Source: Isochrysis galbana (Eukaryota; Haptophyta; Isochrysidales; Isochrysidaceae). Taken from it: DNA of 64,000 bases. Position numbers and translations under genes: made by a program. Below the pieces are notes generated by a model, which made no database searches, had not been told where the DNA came from, and worked only from the letters and a program-made list of their open reading frames with translations. This document shows, piece by piece, positions 9,434-21,833 of this stretch. Every line of letters begins with the position of its first letter. Position 1 is the stretch's first letter. Where the stretch lies: assembly GCA_018136815.1 (NCBI GenBank), contig CM030944.1, positions 2,129,345 to 2,193,344 on the forward strand, read 5' to 3'.

Positions 9434-11328
9434 CTAGAAAATGCTCATATCGAAGTGATTGTGGGCCATCTCTTCCAGCGCCGTCCCGTCGGTCGAGGGG
9501 CAACAGTATCGGAAGCACTGACTGCCGTCGTTCTTAGCAAACGCCCTGGCGCCCTCGGGCAGGGCCACCTCCGGGTTCGACGCGGGGCAAGGATACTTGG
9601 TCGTCCAACCGCAATCGCAAACGAACGGCGCTGCCGGTGGAGGAGGTGGAGCAATGTAGCCCTTGTGAAAAAGCTTGCGGACCTCTTCGTTGATGGCAGC
9701 GACAACTCCAGGTGGGCGCGGGCCAAAGCTGTAGTCCCAATAGGCTGGCCCATAGCAAAAATCCCGAACAAGCTGCTCGTCGTTGAGCACGTCTGCCTTG
9801 TCGAGTTCATTACCACCCTCGAGGCCGTGCGGGCCGTTGGCCCACATCTCCTGCATGGATCGCAAGGCAACGAGCATTAGGTCGATGGCCAAGAGTGCGG
9901 CCGCACTCACATTTGGATGGAGGTTGGTGTCGCGCGCCATACGCACGTGGGCGTGGCACGCTCCTGCACTCCCATCCTTCCAGTGCACTTCTTCACAGTC
10001 ATGTTGAAGTCATGCAGATCGACCTTGTCTAGCAGGAGGAAGCCGGTCACTGTGACCTCCATATCGCCACCACCAACCGCGTGCGAGGTGAGGCCGAAGA
10101 TATTCTGCGTCGGCACATGACGGGTGAATAGGCGTGCGCCAATCAGCCAGACTGCCCTTAGCCGCCCTCGCTCGTCAGACCATCGCCAGCCTTTGAGATG
10201 GATGGATGGCCGCACACCTGCTCGAGGTAGTATTTCATCCGCATCTTCCCCGTGACACTTGTGACATGCACGGCAAGGAAGTCTGGCAGTATCATGTTGC
10301 CCTCAGGACCGGGGATCCAGCACGTGGCAATCTCAATGTGGCCGACATCGACAGAGACGATCGATTTGTTGTACATTACCATGGAAGAGCCTGTATGGCA
10401 AGCGGCGACGTGAGATGCGTGATGAGGTGACTCCGCAATGTTGGGGGAATGCAGATGCAAATCACACTCTTCGCAATCTCCGCCGCCGTTTGGGTCGCCA
10501 GTCACGGACCTGTGGCCGGCACAAGCATCTTGCGCTCCCTTGCTGGGTCGGGAGGCGTGGGCATCTTGGTTGAGGTCAAGGCGTGGTCGACAACGGTGTT
10601 GAGCAAGGAAACCTGCCGACCCACCCAGCGTGTGCGCAATCCCTCTCAATGGCCTTTCACCGACTCCAGGTGGAGCATCAAGCCACGCGAGAACAGACAG
10701 ACCATCGTTGGCGGAGGCAGGACAAAGCACGCCCGCACAGTAGGGCGAGGATTGCACAGCCGCAAGTGTGCACGCACCAGGATACCTCCGCGCAGCTTGC
10801 AGCCCTCTGGCAGCTCAATCAGCGGTGTGGTGGGCGTCGCGTTGACGAGGGCGGTGCGCGGCGCACTCTGCGCAGCAGAGGTGAGCGCAAGCTCAGTTCG
10901 GCGTGCCCCCCGCCGCCTTCCGGACCTGCTTTCCCCAACCTCCCTCCTTCTCCTGCCTCCCTCTTCCCCACCCGTGTCTCCCTCCCTCCTCCTCCCATTC
11001 CCTCCCTCCCTCTCCTGTCTTGCTCCCCCCCCCTTCCCCTCCCCCTCCCCCTCCCTCTCCCTTCCCCCCTCTCCCTTCCCCTTCGGCCCTCCCTCCTCCG
11101 CCGCCTTCGCCCCCCCCCCCCTCCCCTTCCCCTTCCCCCCCCCCCCCCCCGCCCCTCTCTCACCTTGAAGAGACCTTTGAAGCTCGAGAGGATGGCTCGC
11201 TGCTGCGGCTGCTCAGCGAGGGCGCGGCGCGTGAGCGCGAGCGCGCCGAGCAGCGCCAACACGAGCAGTGACGAGCCCATCCAGCGAGAGCGCGACCGTG
11301 GCGGCGGCGCCGATGCCATCATCATCAT
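9434..11328 (-). CDS. Secreted multi-exon protein of unknown family (exon boundaries partly resolved)
   Basis: Exon 1 (11328-11164) encodes a signal peptide (MGSSLLVLALLGALALTRRA after a short Arg/Ser-rich lead; an internal ATG at 11280 is an alternative start) and ends at GTGAGA. A 296-bp intron (10868-11163) joins it to an exon starting SAPRTALVNATPTTPLIELP. Further coding blocks, in order: about 10470-10230 (Cys/His-rich, with MYNKSIVSVDVGHIEIATC and WIPGPEGN), about 10175-9985 (LIGARLFTRHVP, GGGDMEVTVTGFLLLDKVDL) and 9838-9434 (QLVRDFCYGPAYWDYSFGPR, then a proline run and a Cys-rich tail with CDCGW and RYCCP). A GT-AG intron (GTGAGT, 9911, to ...CCATGCAG, about 9850) is clear; others are uncertain. 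Many cysteines plus a signal peptide suggest an extracellular or lumenal protein. I do not recognise the domain. Confidence 0.55.
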
Positions 11329-11697
11329 CCCCTTTCCCTTCCCCCCCCTCCTCTCCCCCCTTCCCCCTTGCGCGCCCCCTCTCTCTCTCTCCTCTCCTCC
11401 CAACGCGGGGAGAGAGGAGAGATGAGACTCCTTTTCTTCTCTCTCTCCCCCCTCTCCCCCCATCCGCTTCGCCTCGCTCTCTCCCATTCTCTCTCTCTCC
11501 TCTCGCCCTCCCATCTCTATCCTCTCCCTCTTTATCCATGAACTCGGAGTGTCTCTCATCTCTCTCTACTACTCTCTCCACTAACACTCTCTCTCTCATC
11601 ATATATATTCTCTCTCCATTCTCTGTGCACTCCCCTCACATTCCCTTATCTTCTCTCTCATCTTCTCTCACACCTTACTCTCTCTCTTTACTCTCTC

Positions 11698-11810
<113 letters not shown>

Positions 11811-11949
11811 GGGCTCCCTTGAGTTACTTCTGATCTCCTTCTCTCTTCCTATTTGTCGCCCCTGAATATGGTATCCTCTCACATCTCTCCACTCTCCACG
11901 ACTCTCTCCCTCTCTCTCACGTACTCTCTCTCTCTATCTAAAGTATTGG

Positions 11950-12960
11950 GGGGCGGGGTGCCGCCGCGCCGCGCCGCCGCCGCGCCGCCGCCTTTGTGCC
12001 CCCCCCCCCACAGCACAGAGCGCAATCCAAAGATAGAAATCAATAGGACTGAATAGACGAATAGATTTAGTCGCCGGCTGGTGAGGAGTCCGTGAAGAGT
12101 CCGTGAATGGACATACTTCTATGAGGGGCGCGAGCCCGCGGGCAGCTGTCTGGCTCCTCCAGCTGCCATGAGGCCTCGTGGCTGTGGAGGACGCTTACAT
12201 GCCCTGGGCTCCTGGTGGAGGGGCCAGTGGCTGCGTGGCTTACGCTTCGCTCGCGCACAGCCCAGCTTCGCACCCCCCCACCGAGGTGGGGTTGGGTCGG
12301 GGAAGGGCGCCCATCTGCTTGGCTGCGCGTGGCACTCAGCTGGTCATGGGATCGAATGTGGCGCGGTGAGAGGGGGTGTGGCGATCAGGCCGTTCGCGTA
12401 ATGCGCCGCTTTCGCCCAGGGGGCCGCCGTCAGAGCGCCCTGCACAGGTCCCTGTGAGCATACAGGTCTTTGCCGACCCCGCATTGCCCATTAGGTCCTG
12501 CTGGCTGCAAGTGTCGATTATGGTCCTCATGAGGCTGCATGGAGGCACGCCACACGTATAGGAGATCGGCCCGTGACGCCTCGCGGCCATGGTGACGCTC
12601 ATTGTCCTGTGCGAGACCGGAATGGCTGGAGTTGTCACACGTTGATCTGCTCGTGCGGAAGCGGCAATCTTATTTGAACGGCAGCAATTCAAGCACTCGA
12701 TGTGCAACTGCAACATGGCTGATATTGAACTGTGGGAGTCTCATTTGCCAGTGTTTGGAAGGCCTGATACAAGAGCTAGATATCAATTCCTCAACGTTCA
12801 GGAGCTGTGAATGTTGCACGTTCTGGGCAACACTGGCACACGGCTCACCTCGTGGCCCTTTTAAAAATTTGGGGGGGGGGGGGGGGGTCGGTTGTTGGCC
12901 GATTTTAGGGTGTCGTTTTCGGTTGGGGGCGGGGGGGGGTAGGTATTTTCAAGGGGTGAT
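11950..12960. other. No supported gene; G homopolymers
   Basis: Mixed GC-rich sequence without a recognisable coding pattern, ending in G runs at 12871-12887 and 12930-12940. Open frames on both strands lack domains. Confidence 0.4.
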
Positions 12961-12963
12961 TCA

Positions 12964-13016
12964 AACTATTGTTATAGTTTGACCTATGGAGCGTGCCGCG
13001 ACCGCTCCCGAGCCCC
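12964..13016 (+). repeat. Dispersed repeat with GGAGCG...CGCTCC hairpin
   Basis: ACTATTGTTATAGTTTGAC followed by CTATGGAGCGTGCCGCGACC and GCTCCCGAG also occurs at 21787-21833. It contains a 6-bp stem (GGAGCG/CGCTCC). A conserved short palindrome near one end is reminiscent of Helitron 3' termini, but no CTRR end is clear. Confidence 0.45.
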
Positions 13017-13442
13017 AGGCTAAGTTGTTCTGACAGATCTGGTAGCAGGTCTGTTGGCTTGGTGCCAGGCCGTTCCCACCTGGCGATCGAGCCCGATAGG
13101 ACCGGGCGGCAAGGACTCGCAAAATTAGCTTCTAACTTTAAAATTACGCGGGAGTCCGTGGCGGGAGCGCGAAGCCGCTTGGCGCGAGCGCTTCCCCCTT
13201 CCCCCCTCCTCCCCCGCCCCCTCTCCCTCCCCACTCCCCATCACCCATCATGTCCTTGGCCTCGGAGAGCTCTGCCCGCAGTGGTTCGTCGAGTGGCAGT
13301 GCAAGGCTGCGCGATGAAGACTCGCCGTCGGTGAGTATGCTCACCGCCCCCATGCGATCCCGCGCTCTGCGTACTGCCGGATGCCGCACGTTGTTGCGCA
13401 CTGCGCACATCACTCTCACGTCTCATCTCTCACCACATCACC

Positions 13443-14648
13443 ATGGCTCAGATGTCGGGCGGCACTGAAACTCACGCGTGGGGTACGGAGCCCTTGTGGC
13501 AGCTCGAGGGATCCGCTCTCGAGTGGTCGACGGTGCGCGAGGTGGATGGCCGCGTGAAGAATCGCAAGAAGGATAAGACGTGTGCGTTCTGCGGCAAGAT
13601 GTACTCAGGCGGGCCCGACAAGATCAGGATCCACCTTGACGAGAAGGTGAAGCCACGCGAGATCGCGGTGTGCAAGCCAACCGCCCATTCCCGTGAAAGG
13701 CATAGCCTTGTCGTCGCAGAAATGCGCAAGCGTGAGCGTGTTGCCGCCAAGCGCAAGCAGGATGAAGTAAAAAAAGACGATGAGCACGCCCTGCGACGAG
13801 CGGCGGCCGGCATGGGCATGGTGGCGTTTGGAGGAGGAGGAGCTCAGGCGAGTGTCGACAAGATGTTCGATGTTCAGACCATCGAGGACGTGACAAAGGC
13901 ATGGCTCAAAATCATCATCAAGAAGGCATTGCCACTGGACCTGTTCGATGATGTGGACTTTCGGGCGGCCATTGCAACGACAGCAAAGTGCGGCACGAAG
14001 CTGACAGCCGGCGCTCAAGGAGGCGTGCACCTTCCCAAGCGCAAGACTGTCACTACGAAGATCCTTCCTCAGTTTGACGCCGATCTCGACGAAAAGATCA
14101 AGGCCCGCATGGGCGTCGTGGCAAGCAGGTGCGGCGTGACATTGATGTCGGACGGTTGGACAAGTGTGTCAAATCGCCCGATCGTCAATGCGTTGGCATC
14201 GACACCGGTGGGCTCCTACTTCATCAAGGCGATTGACGCTTCGGGGAAGACGAAAGACGCGAAGTTCATTGGCAACTTTATGATAAAGGCGATCGACGAT
14301 TTCGGACCAGAAAAGGTAGAAGGTAGTAGCTGTGTGCATGGATGGCGCTTGTAAGTCAGCCTTCCCATTCATAGAGCGGGCGCACCCTCACATTTTCTGC
14401 TACATCTGCCCCACGCACTCCATCGACAACTTCATCAAGAATGTGTGCGCTGGCGCGGACGTCGAGACCATCGGAGTGCGCGGCGAAGGCTCGTTCCCGT
14501 GGGGCGAGGATCTGTTCGCAAGTATGTTCTCCGATGTGTGGGAGGTCGTCAAGTTTGTGGTGCATCACCAAACGCCGCTCAACATGGATGGAGTGCAGTA
14601 CGCGGCCGCAACGGATTGCGGCTTGCTCCACGTCAATGGCACCGTTAT
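13443..14648 (+). pseudogene. hAT-type transposase with N-terminal BED zinc finger, disabled
   Basis: The ATG at 13443 opens a frame with a BED-type zinc finger (TCAFCGKMYSGGPDKIRIHL, C-x2-C ... H), a basic linker, and a DUF659/hAT core start (RCGVTLMSDGWTSVSNRPIV). At about 14316-14329 the heptamer AAGGTAG is tandemly duplicated. This shifts the frame to an early stop at 14354, while the next frame continues the same core (VCMDGACKSAFPFIERAHPH, YICPTHSIDNFIKNVC) to about 14640. There the element is broken by unrelated repeat sequence beginning near ACATCTGAAGATTCGGGCTA. The catalytic C-terminal part is missing. A DDE-superfamily transposase relic; the family call rests on the BED plus DUF659-like pattern. 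Confidence 0.7.
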
Positions 14649-14659
14649 TATAATAATAA

Positions 14660-15170
14660 AACATCTGAAGATTCGGGCTACTCACGCTAGCTATACAGTC
14701 CACGTACTCACGGTACTCACTAACGACATCGCCTATACCCCAGTTTACTCACTCCCTTACACTACCCCCTTCATTCCTTTGTCTTTGGTATCGGGGGGGG
14801 GAGGCCGCGTGCACTACAACGGGCCAAGTGCAGGGGGTGGGCTGGGGCAGACCTGCTGGTGTGGTGTTCCTGTGGCAAAACAAACGTAAACGCCTGTTGC
14901 ATGTGACACTTCGTGCCCCTGGGGGGTCTCGGCCCCCTCTTCTCGCGTCTTTTTCAAGTGTCGCCGCGCTTTCGCGGCATTCGCATGTCGCTCGAGGTGT
15001 CGGCCTGAAAACATACCGTAAACAGGCGTGAGTATTACCTTTTTGTGTGTCAGATCGTGTCGTTTTTTTTGTCGTGCTTTTTTCGTCGTTCTCTTCGTTC
15101 TCCTACAACGCTACCCCTTCGCCGTCTGAAGGAGCCTAGGCCCGAGACATGACCATTAATGCAAGCCGGG
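14660..15170 (+). repeat. Mixed repeat fragments
   Basis: CTGAAGATTCGGGCTACTC at 14666 matches related segments at 466-484 and 1399-1417. The stretch CAACGCTACCCCTTCGCC... to GACATGACCAT at 15109-15160 is nearly identical to 24710-24755, where the Ty3 LTR is inserted right after it, so 15109-15175 shows the empty-site version of that repeat. No gene is seen. Confidence 0.5.
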
Positions 15171-15174
15171 GCGC

Positions 15175-17580
15175 TCAGATGACCCGCCCGCCCGCCCCCG
15201 GGCTCTGCCGGGGTCTCTGCAGGGCCTGCTGGGACATCTTCACCTGCGTCTTCACCTGCGTCGGCGTGCGGCATCGGCCAGCGGCTCAGTGCAGCCGCCG
15301 ATATTCCCAGTTGTAATTATTTTTTATTTTTATTTTGTCCTTGCGTTCGTGCCCAAGTGCCGTGCACACTCGCGTGCCATGGTGGCCAAGCGGATCCAAA
15401 TTGCGTGCGATGTCCTGTTGGCGGCAACAACTTGTTGAACGACCGGACGACCGGCCACCGGAGAATTCGGGGGGGAACGAGAGTAGTGCGTCTGAGTGTG
15501 CGTTTCTGGAAGGATCTGTGTACAGTTGTATGCCGGATGAACTGGTTTGAATGCCGCTATACATTCCTATGGCATTGCTTACTTACGCTTATTTACTATT
15601 TACTATTTACACGTAGTAAGTGCGTTGGATGCTCCGCTAAATAGGGGTCGTTCAGAGCCCTGGGTGCAGCAACGCCGTGCATACAACCAGGTCTTATGAG
15701 ACTATAGCAGGACTTCTACCGTCTCAGAATGTCAATTTCATCTCCTCATCCGTGCGTTATACGACCCAACCACCAGAAAAATTGAGCGCCTCTCTCTTGG
15801 GGCTTCACAACCGAGGATAAGGCCAAAAATTGCCTTTTTTTTTTACGTCTGAGACGGTCATTATTGGTACATAGTCTCATGACACCCATGTGTGACACTC
15901 ACTATCCTCGGAAGCACTCACAGCCCAGCCCATTGTTGCCGTAGGCTAGCCTCCTCCACCACCTCACCACCTCCCACTCACTCGGTGTATCGGCCTGCAA
16001 CTCTCCGTACATAGTCGTGATGTCGTGATCTTCTCTTCCACACAACTCGGGAGCTCCAGCCGGTGGCCAGACTTGGTGCGAGGCAGCGCCCTCGTGCAGC
16101 CCAAGCGCGTGCAGAAGCGAGAATTCGAGCTTCGATTGTGCGCGTATTCGGGCCCTACGTCCTACGTACGGGTGCATCAGGCAGCAGTTGCACTGCTGGC
16201 GCTCTGCATCCAGCAGAACGCCAGTAAGCCACTATGTCGTGCACACTGGCGTCATACCATGGGCCACTGCCTGCACGACGCCGTGAGCGGCTTCCTCCTC
16301 ATCCTCTGGGCCGCACAAAGGGCACATCAACGCTGACGATGTGGCCTTCCTGCCGCGCTTCACCTACAGGACGTACACAGGCTCTGCGACGGCCTCAGGC
16401 GTAGTAGTGCCGCCGACAGGGACAGGGATCCACCCAAGCGGCCCTGGGACGTAGCCCAGCGTGTCTTCGAATGCAGACATGCAATATATGGGCCCCAGTC
16501 TCTCTCGCACGCGGAGAGCTCCTCGCTGGCGCCGCGCGCGCCCGCCGCTCACCCGCCGGTGGCCACCCCTTCTATGAATCCTTTCTAACCACCTTAAAGC
16601 CCTGTTTGATGTTTGACCGCCCTAGCCCTAGCTATGCGGTATTTACAATACATCGCCAACAACATTTGCATTCGCGTTGTGACATGTTTGCTACTAGCGC
16701 TACAACTACTAGTGACGGCGGACGTGGCGTTGCGCATTTCACAAGCCATCTTCTAGACCTAGGCCGTCAAGCTTTTGTGCTCACGCTACGCATCACAAGA
16801 ACTAAATACTGCCCCTGCGCTCTTGTGGTTGTGCGCCGGGATGAAACCTGCATCAAAATCAAGCATGAACGGAACGAGGCACTAGTGGCCCTCCTATCCC
16901 TGCTGCCAACCATCAGCACTCCACCGATGTTGCGTCACACATGCGGGGTACAATCAACGCGGCGAATATCGTCTAACTGCCCGGACACGCAAAAGGAAAA
17001 CTATGGCGGAAGATGATTGACGCCAAGCATGCGGGCAATCGCCGGATGGAGGCGATACGCCGAAACGAGCCAAAGTAGGCAATCCTACGACACGGAGGAG
17101 TCGAGCCGCAAGGCCGCCTCGCACGCCGAGGGCTTTCGGCGCATGGCTGAAAGCGAGAGAGTGAAGTCGCAGCAGGGCCCTTGCACTTCGCAGCGTTTTG
17201 CGGCCCCCTCCCCCCTCCGGGACCCGTGGACATGCGTGCCATCATGGCCATGCTCAGTCTAGCAAACAGGAACGAGAATCATGGTGGTAGCTCCGCTTCG
17301 ACGAGATGAGAAATACAAGCATGGTGAACACAGCTCTCGTCTTGTGCGCCGCACCAAAGCGACTTGGCGAGCATGGGCCGTCGTGGCAGCTGTGTCACAT
17401 GGAATGGGTTGCACGAGGGCGTAATCAAGTGAAAAGAGTTGATGCCGTGACCCGAGGGAGCGAGCCACGCGAGGCCGGTAGACTTAGGGTGCAATCGCCC
17501 ACAGCTCCACCTCGACTGGGAAGCAAGGCGGCGTCAAGGATGCCACCTGTAACGCGTGGGCGCCTCGGCCCCATCGGAAA
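15175..17580. other. No confidently supported gene
   Basis: Intermediate-GC sequence with several 60-180-codon frames on both strands, none with recognisable domains. A minus-strand stretch 16340-16552 (YVPGPLGWIPVPVGGTTTPE) reads like protein and could be an exon, but nothing upstream extends it convincingly. T-run at 15834-15844. Confidence 0.35.
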
Positions 17581-17587
17581 ACGCTAG

Positions 17588-20310
17588 CTAGAGCTCCAAC
17601 GAGTCTAAACCCTCGGAGCAGCCGGAGCGCTGAAGCGGAATGCCGCTGAGCACTGGACGTCGCACCCTTGTCGGGATGGAAGGGACCGAACACTTGCCAG
17701 GCTGAGTGGGGTTCACGGGGCATGCGCCGAGGCCCATACCACTGGAGGGCGCTGGAGGTGGCCCTCCGCCCAATCTTTCGCGCAGTGCCACGAGCTGCTC
17801 ACGAGACAAGTCGGCGTTCGGATCCTCGATGAGGCGCTGAGCCGAGAGGGTGCGTTTCAACAGGCTAGAATCCACGGCGCCGGACGCGGGGGCAGCGGCC
17901 AACTCAAGGCTGTTAACGAGGTCGAGTCCGGCCGCATCACTCAGGCTCGGAGTTGTGTCCTCCTCCTCGAGGCAGCGATTGATTAGATCCAGCATCTGGT
18001 CGGCAGAAAGCTGGTCCCAAGCAGCCACCTCTTCACCGACGTCCTCGACGGAAGGAAGGGACGGCAGATTGTGGACACGTGGCGGGGTCCCGGCAAAGTC
18101 CCCGAGAGACGGGGGGTTGTTGGAGAGTGAGGGTGAGCTGGTGCCTAGGTCGCCCGTACCGAAGGAACTGCGTAGAAAGCCGTGCTCGACGCGCTTGGGG
18201 TTCGGTTGCAGCCCCAAACGGCTGCTGCTGAGGCATGCCAGGCTGGTGTCTAGACTGGCGCCGGGGCCGGGCTCGAAGGAAGGTAGGCCGAAGTCATCCT
18301 CGTCCTCATATCCGAGCACATCCAATGAGGACGGGAATGAGAGTGCGCGCTTCTGACGTCCTCCCAACGCGCTGTCGAGGCTAGTTGAGCCCACAGGAGG
18401 GGCAGCGGCAGGCGAAGCACTGATCAAATCTCGGCGGAGCGAGGAGACCTTCGGAGCGACGGGTGCCATAGGAGCGACGGGTGCGGGAGCAGGGCACGTC
18501 CACGTGCGCGCCGGGACCAATTGAGCCTGCACCTCAACAGCGGAGCAAAGCAGCAGCTGCAAGTGCAAGAGGAGACTAGTCGTCAGCTGGCACTGTTCCA
18601 GGCGGCGTAACGAGTAGAGCACAAGAGCGTCAGCTTGGGCAGAGCCTGCCGACGCAATGGGAAGCCCGATGGCCGTCTTGATGGGAAGCGAGACGCCCTC
18701 AAGCACGCCGGACGGATGCGTGGCGTTACACCAGACGACCTTGCCGGCGTACAGCGAGGCGCGACACATCTGCGACGAGAACTGGTGCACGCTCTCGGAG
18801 CCCACGCCTGTGGCGAGCACTGCCTGAGTGGCCGGCACACTTGTCGACACGAGCAGGCGCTCTGCTATCATGGAGACTCCCGCGGGGCTCGTCTCAGCCC
18901 GCCAATGCTCGGCGATATCAGCGTGAACGACGCGTGCCGCCACAAGGAGGAGCCAGCCGAGCGCAGAGGAGCGAGAATGCCGTGGGTGAAGGCCATACGA
19001 GATGTCCGGCGCCGGTGGCCGTATGGCGGGTGCACCCAGGGCAGCGGCAGAGACGGCCGATCCGAGGATGCTGAGCAGGGAGCGGAGTTGCGGAGTGTCG
19101 TCGAGTGGTGTGGCGGAGTAGAGGAGGAGCACGCCCACGACGGGCCCGTCGGCTGGCTTTGTCGCGCTGCCAAAGTTATCCCACATTCCCGGCGACTCGA
19201 GGCAAGCCACACCGATCAGATTCTGGACGCCGCGGCCCGCGCGGCTGAGCATGTCGCGCTGCTCGCACGTGCCGCCAAACCACGTCGTCTGACGCGCCGA
19301 GGCAACGGCGTCGATGATGGGCATCGACAGCATGGAGCGAGCCCAGGCGAGAGCATTGAGGACAGTGGTGCCTTCGGGCGCATACGATTGGAGGAGGGCA
19401 GGCTTCACCGACCCGTTGCTGCCATGAAAGACGGTCGAGTAGTCGATCGCCTCGAGTTTCAGTACGTGGCACATGAAGCCCATCATGGCCTCCAGCACCA
19501 TCGGAGGAGGAGGCGACGGTGGGGCGACAGCGGCGAGCGGGGGGAAGCCGTGACGCGCAGTGAGGCCGTCGCCAAAACCCCCGTCCTCTTGGGGCAGCCC
19601 CATGCCGCCATTTTGCGCGAAGGGCGCCGAGCTGGCTGTAGGCAGCCCCCAGTCGAAGCTCAGATTGTGAGGCAAGCCACTCCCGTTTTGCACACCGCCA
19701 CTGGAGTTGCACAGCTCGCCACAGAGAGGCATCGCATCTTCGCCGCTCCTTCTCCGATCCCCTCGCGCACCCATCAGCGCCTCAGGCTTCGACTCGCCGA
19801 GACTCGGCTCGCCGCCGCCTGAGTGCGGGATCTTGTTGCAAATGGCATTGAGTGCCATGCGTGCGCGCGCGTCCGCCGGCAGGCTGTCCGAGAATTCGAA
19901 GAGTGCATCCATGATCTGGTCCGACGTGCTGAGAGCGGTCCGCGGCGGGTCCTTCGCCTTGGCACGCTGGCGGCGATTCTGGAACCAGACCTGCGCGGCG
20001 GGAAGGCACTCTCGTGGGCGTCTGCGACGCAGCATGTGGCTGCGCATGACGCGCTCGCCTGGATCTGGCGCGACGTGAGGTTGAGGTACGAGCTAAGCCG
20101 ATCCCTGAGCGCGGCGTCCGGGAGCTTCTCGATGGCATAGACAGCCTCCAGGACAGCGCGCTGGTCTTGCGACCTACCGGGCGAGAGGGGGGGGGGAAGG
20201 GGCGGGCGCGGCGTGCCAGACTCAGCCGGCGGCCGGCGAGACCCCGCACGGGCGCGAGCGGCACGCGCACAGTTGCATCCGCTTGAGGTTGGAGCCTCCA
20301 TCCTTGCCAT
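17588..20310 (-). CDS. Homeodomain transcription factor with GAF-like segments, one GC-AG intron
   Basis: Exon 1 (20310-20059) and exon 2 (19990-17588) flank a 68-bp intron that starts GCGAGC and ends CGCAG (phase 0); joining them restores a continuous homeodomain helix 3 (RQIQ then VWFQNRRQRAKAK, residues about 81-97). Helix 1/2 (QRAVLEAVYAIEKLPDAALR) lies at residues 44-70. The remaining 780 residues contain two globular stretches, about 247-400 and 427-575, each with GAF-like hydrophobic signatures (VVGVLLLYS; IKTAIGLPI ... ALVLYSL). A Ser/Pro/Glu-rich tail follows, with short acidic segments such as YEDEDDFGLPSFEPG that could be activation regions. Total about 884 residues, nuclear. ATG 20310 is chosen because upstream sequence becomes low complexity; an ATG about 60 bases further up is possible. 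The GAF assignment is inference; the homeodomain is clear. Confidence 0.8.
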
Positions 20311-20555
20311 CCTCGCGGCTCTCCTTGACCTCCCGCTCCTGCGCGCGCGCCAGGAGAGAGAGAGAATCATGCGGGGAAGAAGGGGAGAGGCAAGCACGTG
20401 AAGAAGGAGGAGGAGAGGGGGGGGGAGAGAGAGAGGCTCTGCGCTGAGCTCTGCGGCGGGAGAGGGATCTAGCTTGCCTTGCTCGCCATCGGTGCGAGGG
20501 CGAGTGGCGCGTCTGATGACCGGCCTCGAGTGTCGCGCCGCCGTGCGCGCGGCGC

Positions 20556-21560
20556 GTGGCCTTGAGGAGGAGAGGGACGGGGAGGGGGAGACGGGGGGGG
20601 AAGGCTGGGGAAGGGGGTAGGGGGGCGCGGGGCGGGCTTGCGGTGGGGGGGGCGGAGGCGAGAAGAGGGGGAGAGAGAGTGAGAGAAGCCTGTGGGCGGG
20701 GGGGGGCGGGGGGGGCGGGGGGCGGGGCGGGGGGGCGGGGGGGGGGGGGGGTCCGCGAGAGAGAAGAGAGAGAGGAGAGAGAGAGAAAGAAGAGAGACGA
20801 GTAGGCGAGGCCAGCGAGAGAGGGAGTGAGAAGGCGCTGCCGCAGTGTGGAGAAGGGAGGGGGTGGGGTGGCTTCTCTCTCTCCCTCTCTCTCTCTCTCC
20901 CTCCCTCTCTCTCCCTCTCTCTCCCTCTTTCTCTCTCTCTCTCTCTCATCTCTCTTCTCTCTCCCTCTCCCTCTCCCTCTCCCCCTCTCCCTCCCTCTCT
21001 CTCTCCCTCTTTCTCTCCCTCTCTCTCCCTCTTTCTCTCTCTCTCTCTCTCATCTCTCTTCTCCCTCTCCCTCCCTCTCTCTCTCCCCCCCCCCAGCAGC
21101 AGCCGCGGAGTGGGAGAGAGAGGGCGTTCCCACGGCGCGGGAGGAGCGGAGAGGAAGGGAAGGGGAGAGGCGCGGGGGGGGGGCGGGGCCTTCATTCCCC
21201 CTTCCGCCCCCCCCCGCGCGCGCGCGCCGCCCCCCCGCCCTTCCCCCCCCCCCCCCCCCCGCGCCCCTTCCCCGCCCTGAGAAGAAGTCCGCATCTTCTC
21301 GTCCTCTCGCGTGCGCCGCCGCCGGAGGGGGGGGGGGAGGCGAAGGGAGGGGAGGGATTGGGGCCGAATCGCTTTGAAATTCGAGCCAAAGCTTGAGAAA
21401 TCGCACCGGGGAGGGGGGGCGGATCGGGAGGGGGGCGGCGGCGGCGGCGGCCCCCCCCCCTCGCCCCCCCTCCGCCCCTCCCCCCCCCGCGGCCGCCCCC
21501 CCCGCGCCCCGCCCCCCGCGCCCCGCCTCCCCCCCCCCCCCCGCGCGGCCGGCGCGGCGT
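20556..21560. repeat. Low-complexity block: G/C homopolymers and imperfect (CT)n
   Basis: Poly-G/C mixtures (20640-20755), imperfect CTCTCTCCCT arrays (20870-21085) and C-runs (21215-21260, 21450-21545). Long frames on both strands here are composition artefacts. It lies immediately upstream of the homeodomain gene and may include its promoter and 5' UTR. Confidence 0.8.
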
Positions 21561-21786
21561 CGCGCTCTCCTCGACCCGATCTCCACAGCGGAATCGCCGA
21601 GATCGCGGGGAGCCAGCCGCTCCCGCGCGAGCCGAACGAGGGGGGGCTCGGACAAGGGGAGATACGCCGCCGTCCGCGGCATCGGACCTTGACCCCTACT
21701 TATAAAAGTAGGTTCTTGTTTCTTGTTGGTAGTTGGAAGAGGGAGTGGGAGAGGGATTCAGGTATTGGAAGAGGGCCCGAGAAAAA

Positions 21787-21833
21787 CTATTGTTATAGTT
21801 TGAACTATGGAGCGTGCCGCGACCGCTCCCGAA
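21787..21833 (+). repeat. Second copy of the hairpin repeat at 12964-13016
   Basis: ACTATTGTTATAGTTTGAAC plus CTATGGAGCGTGCCGCGACC match the copy at 12964. This copy is interrupted at 21833 by the MITE 21834-22023 and resumes at 22024. Confidence 0.5.

Noticed and set aside
18635-19822. 395-codon plus-strand frame
   Set aside because: Antisense shadow of the homeodomain gene's second exon, with no protein-like motifs.
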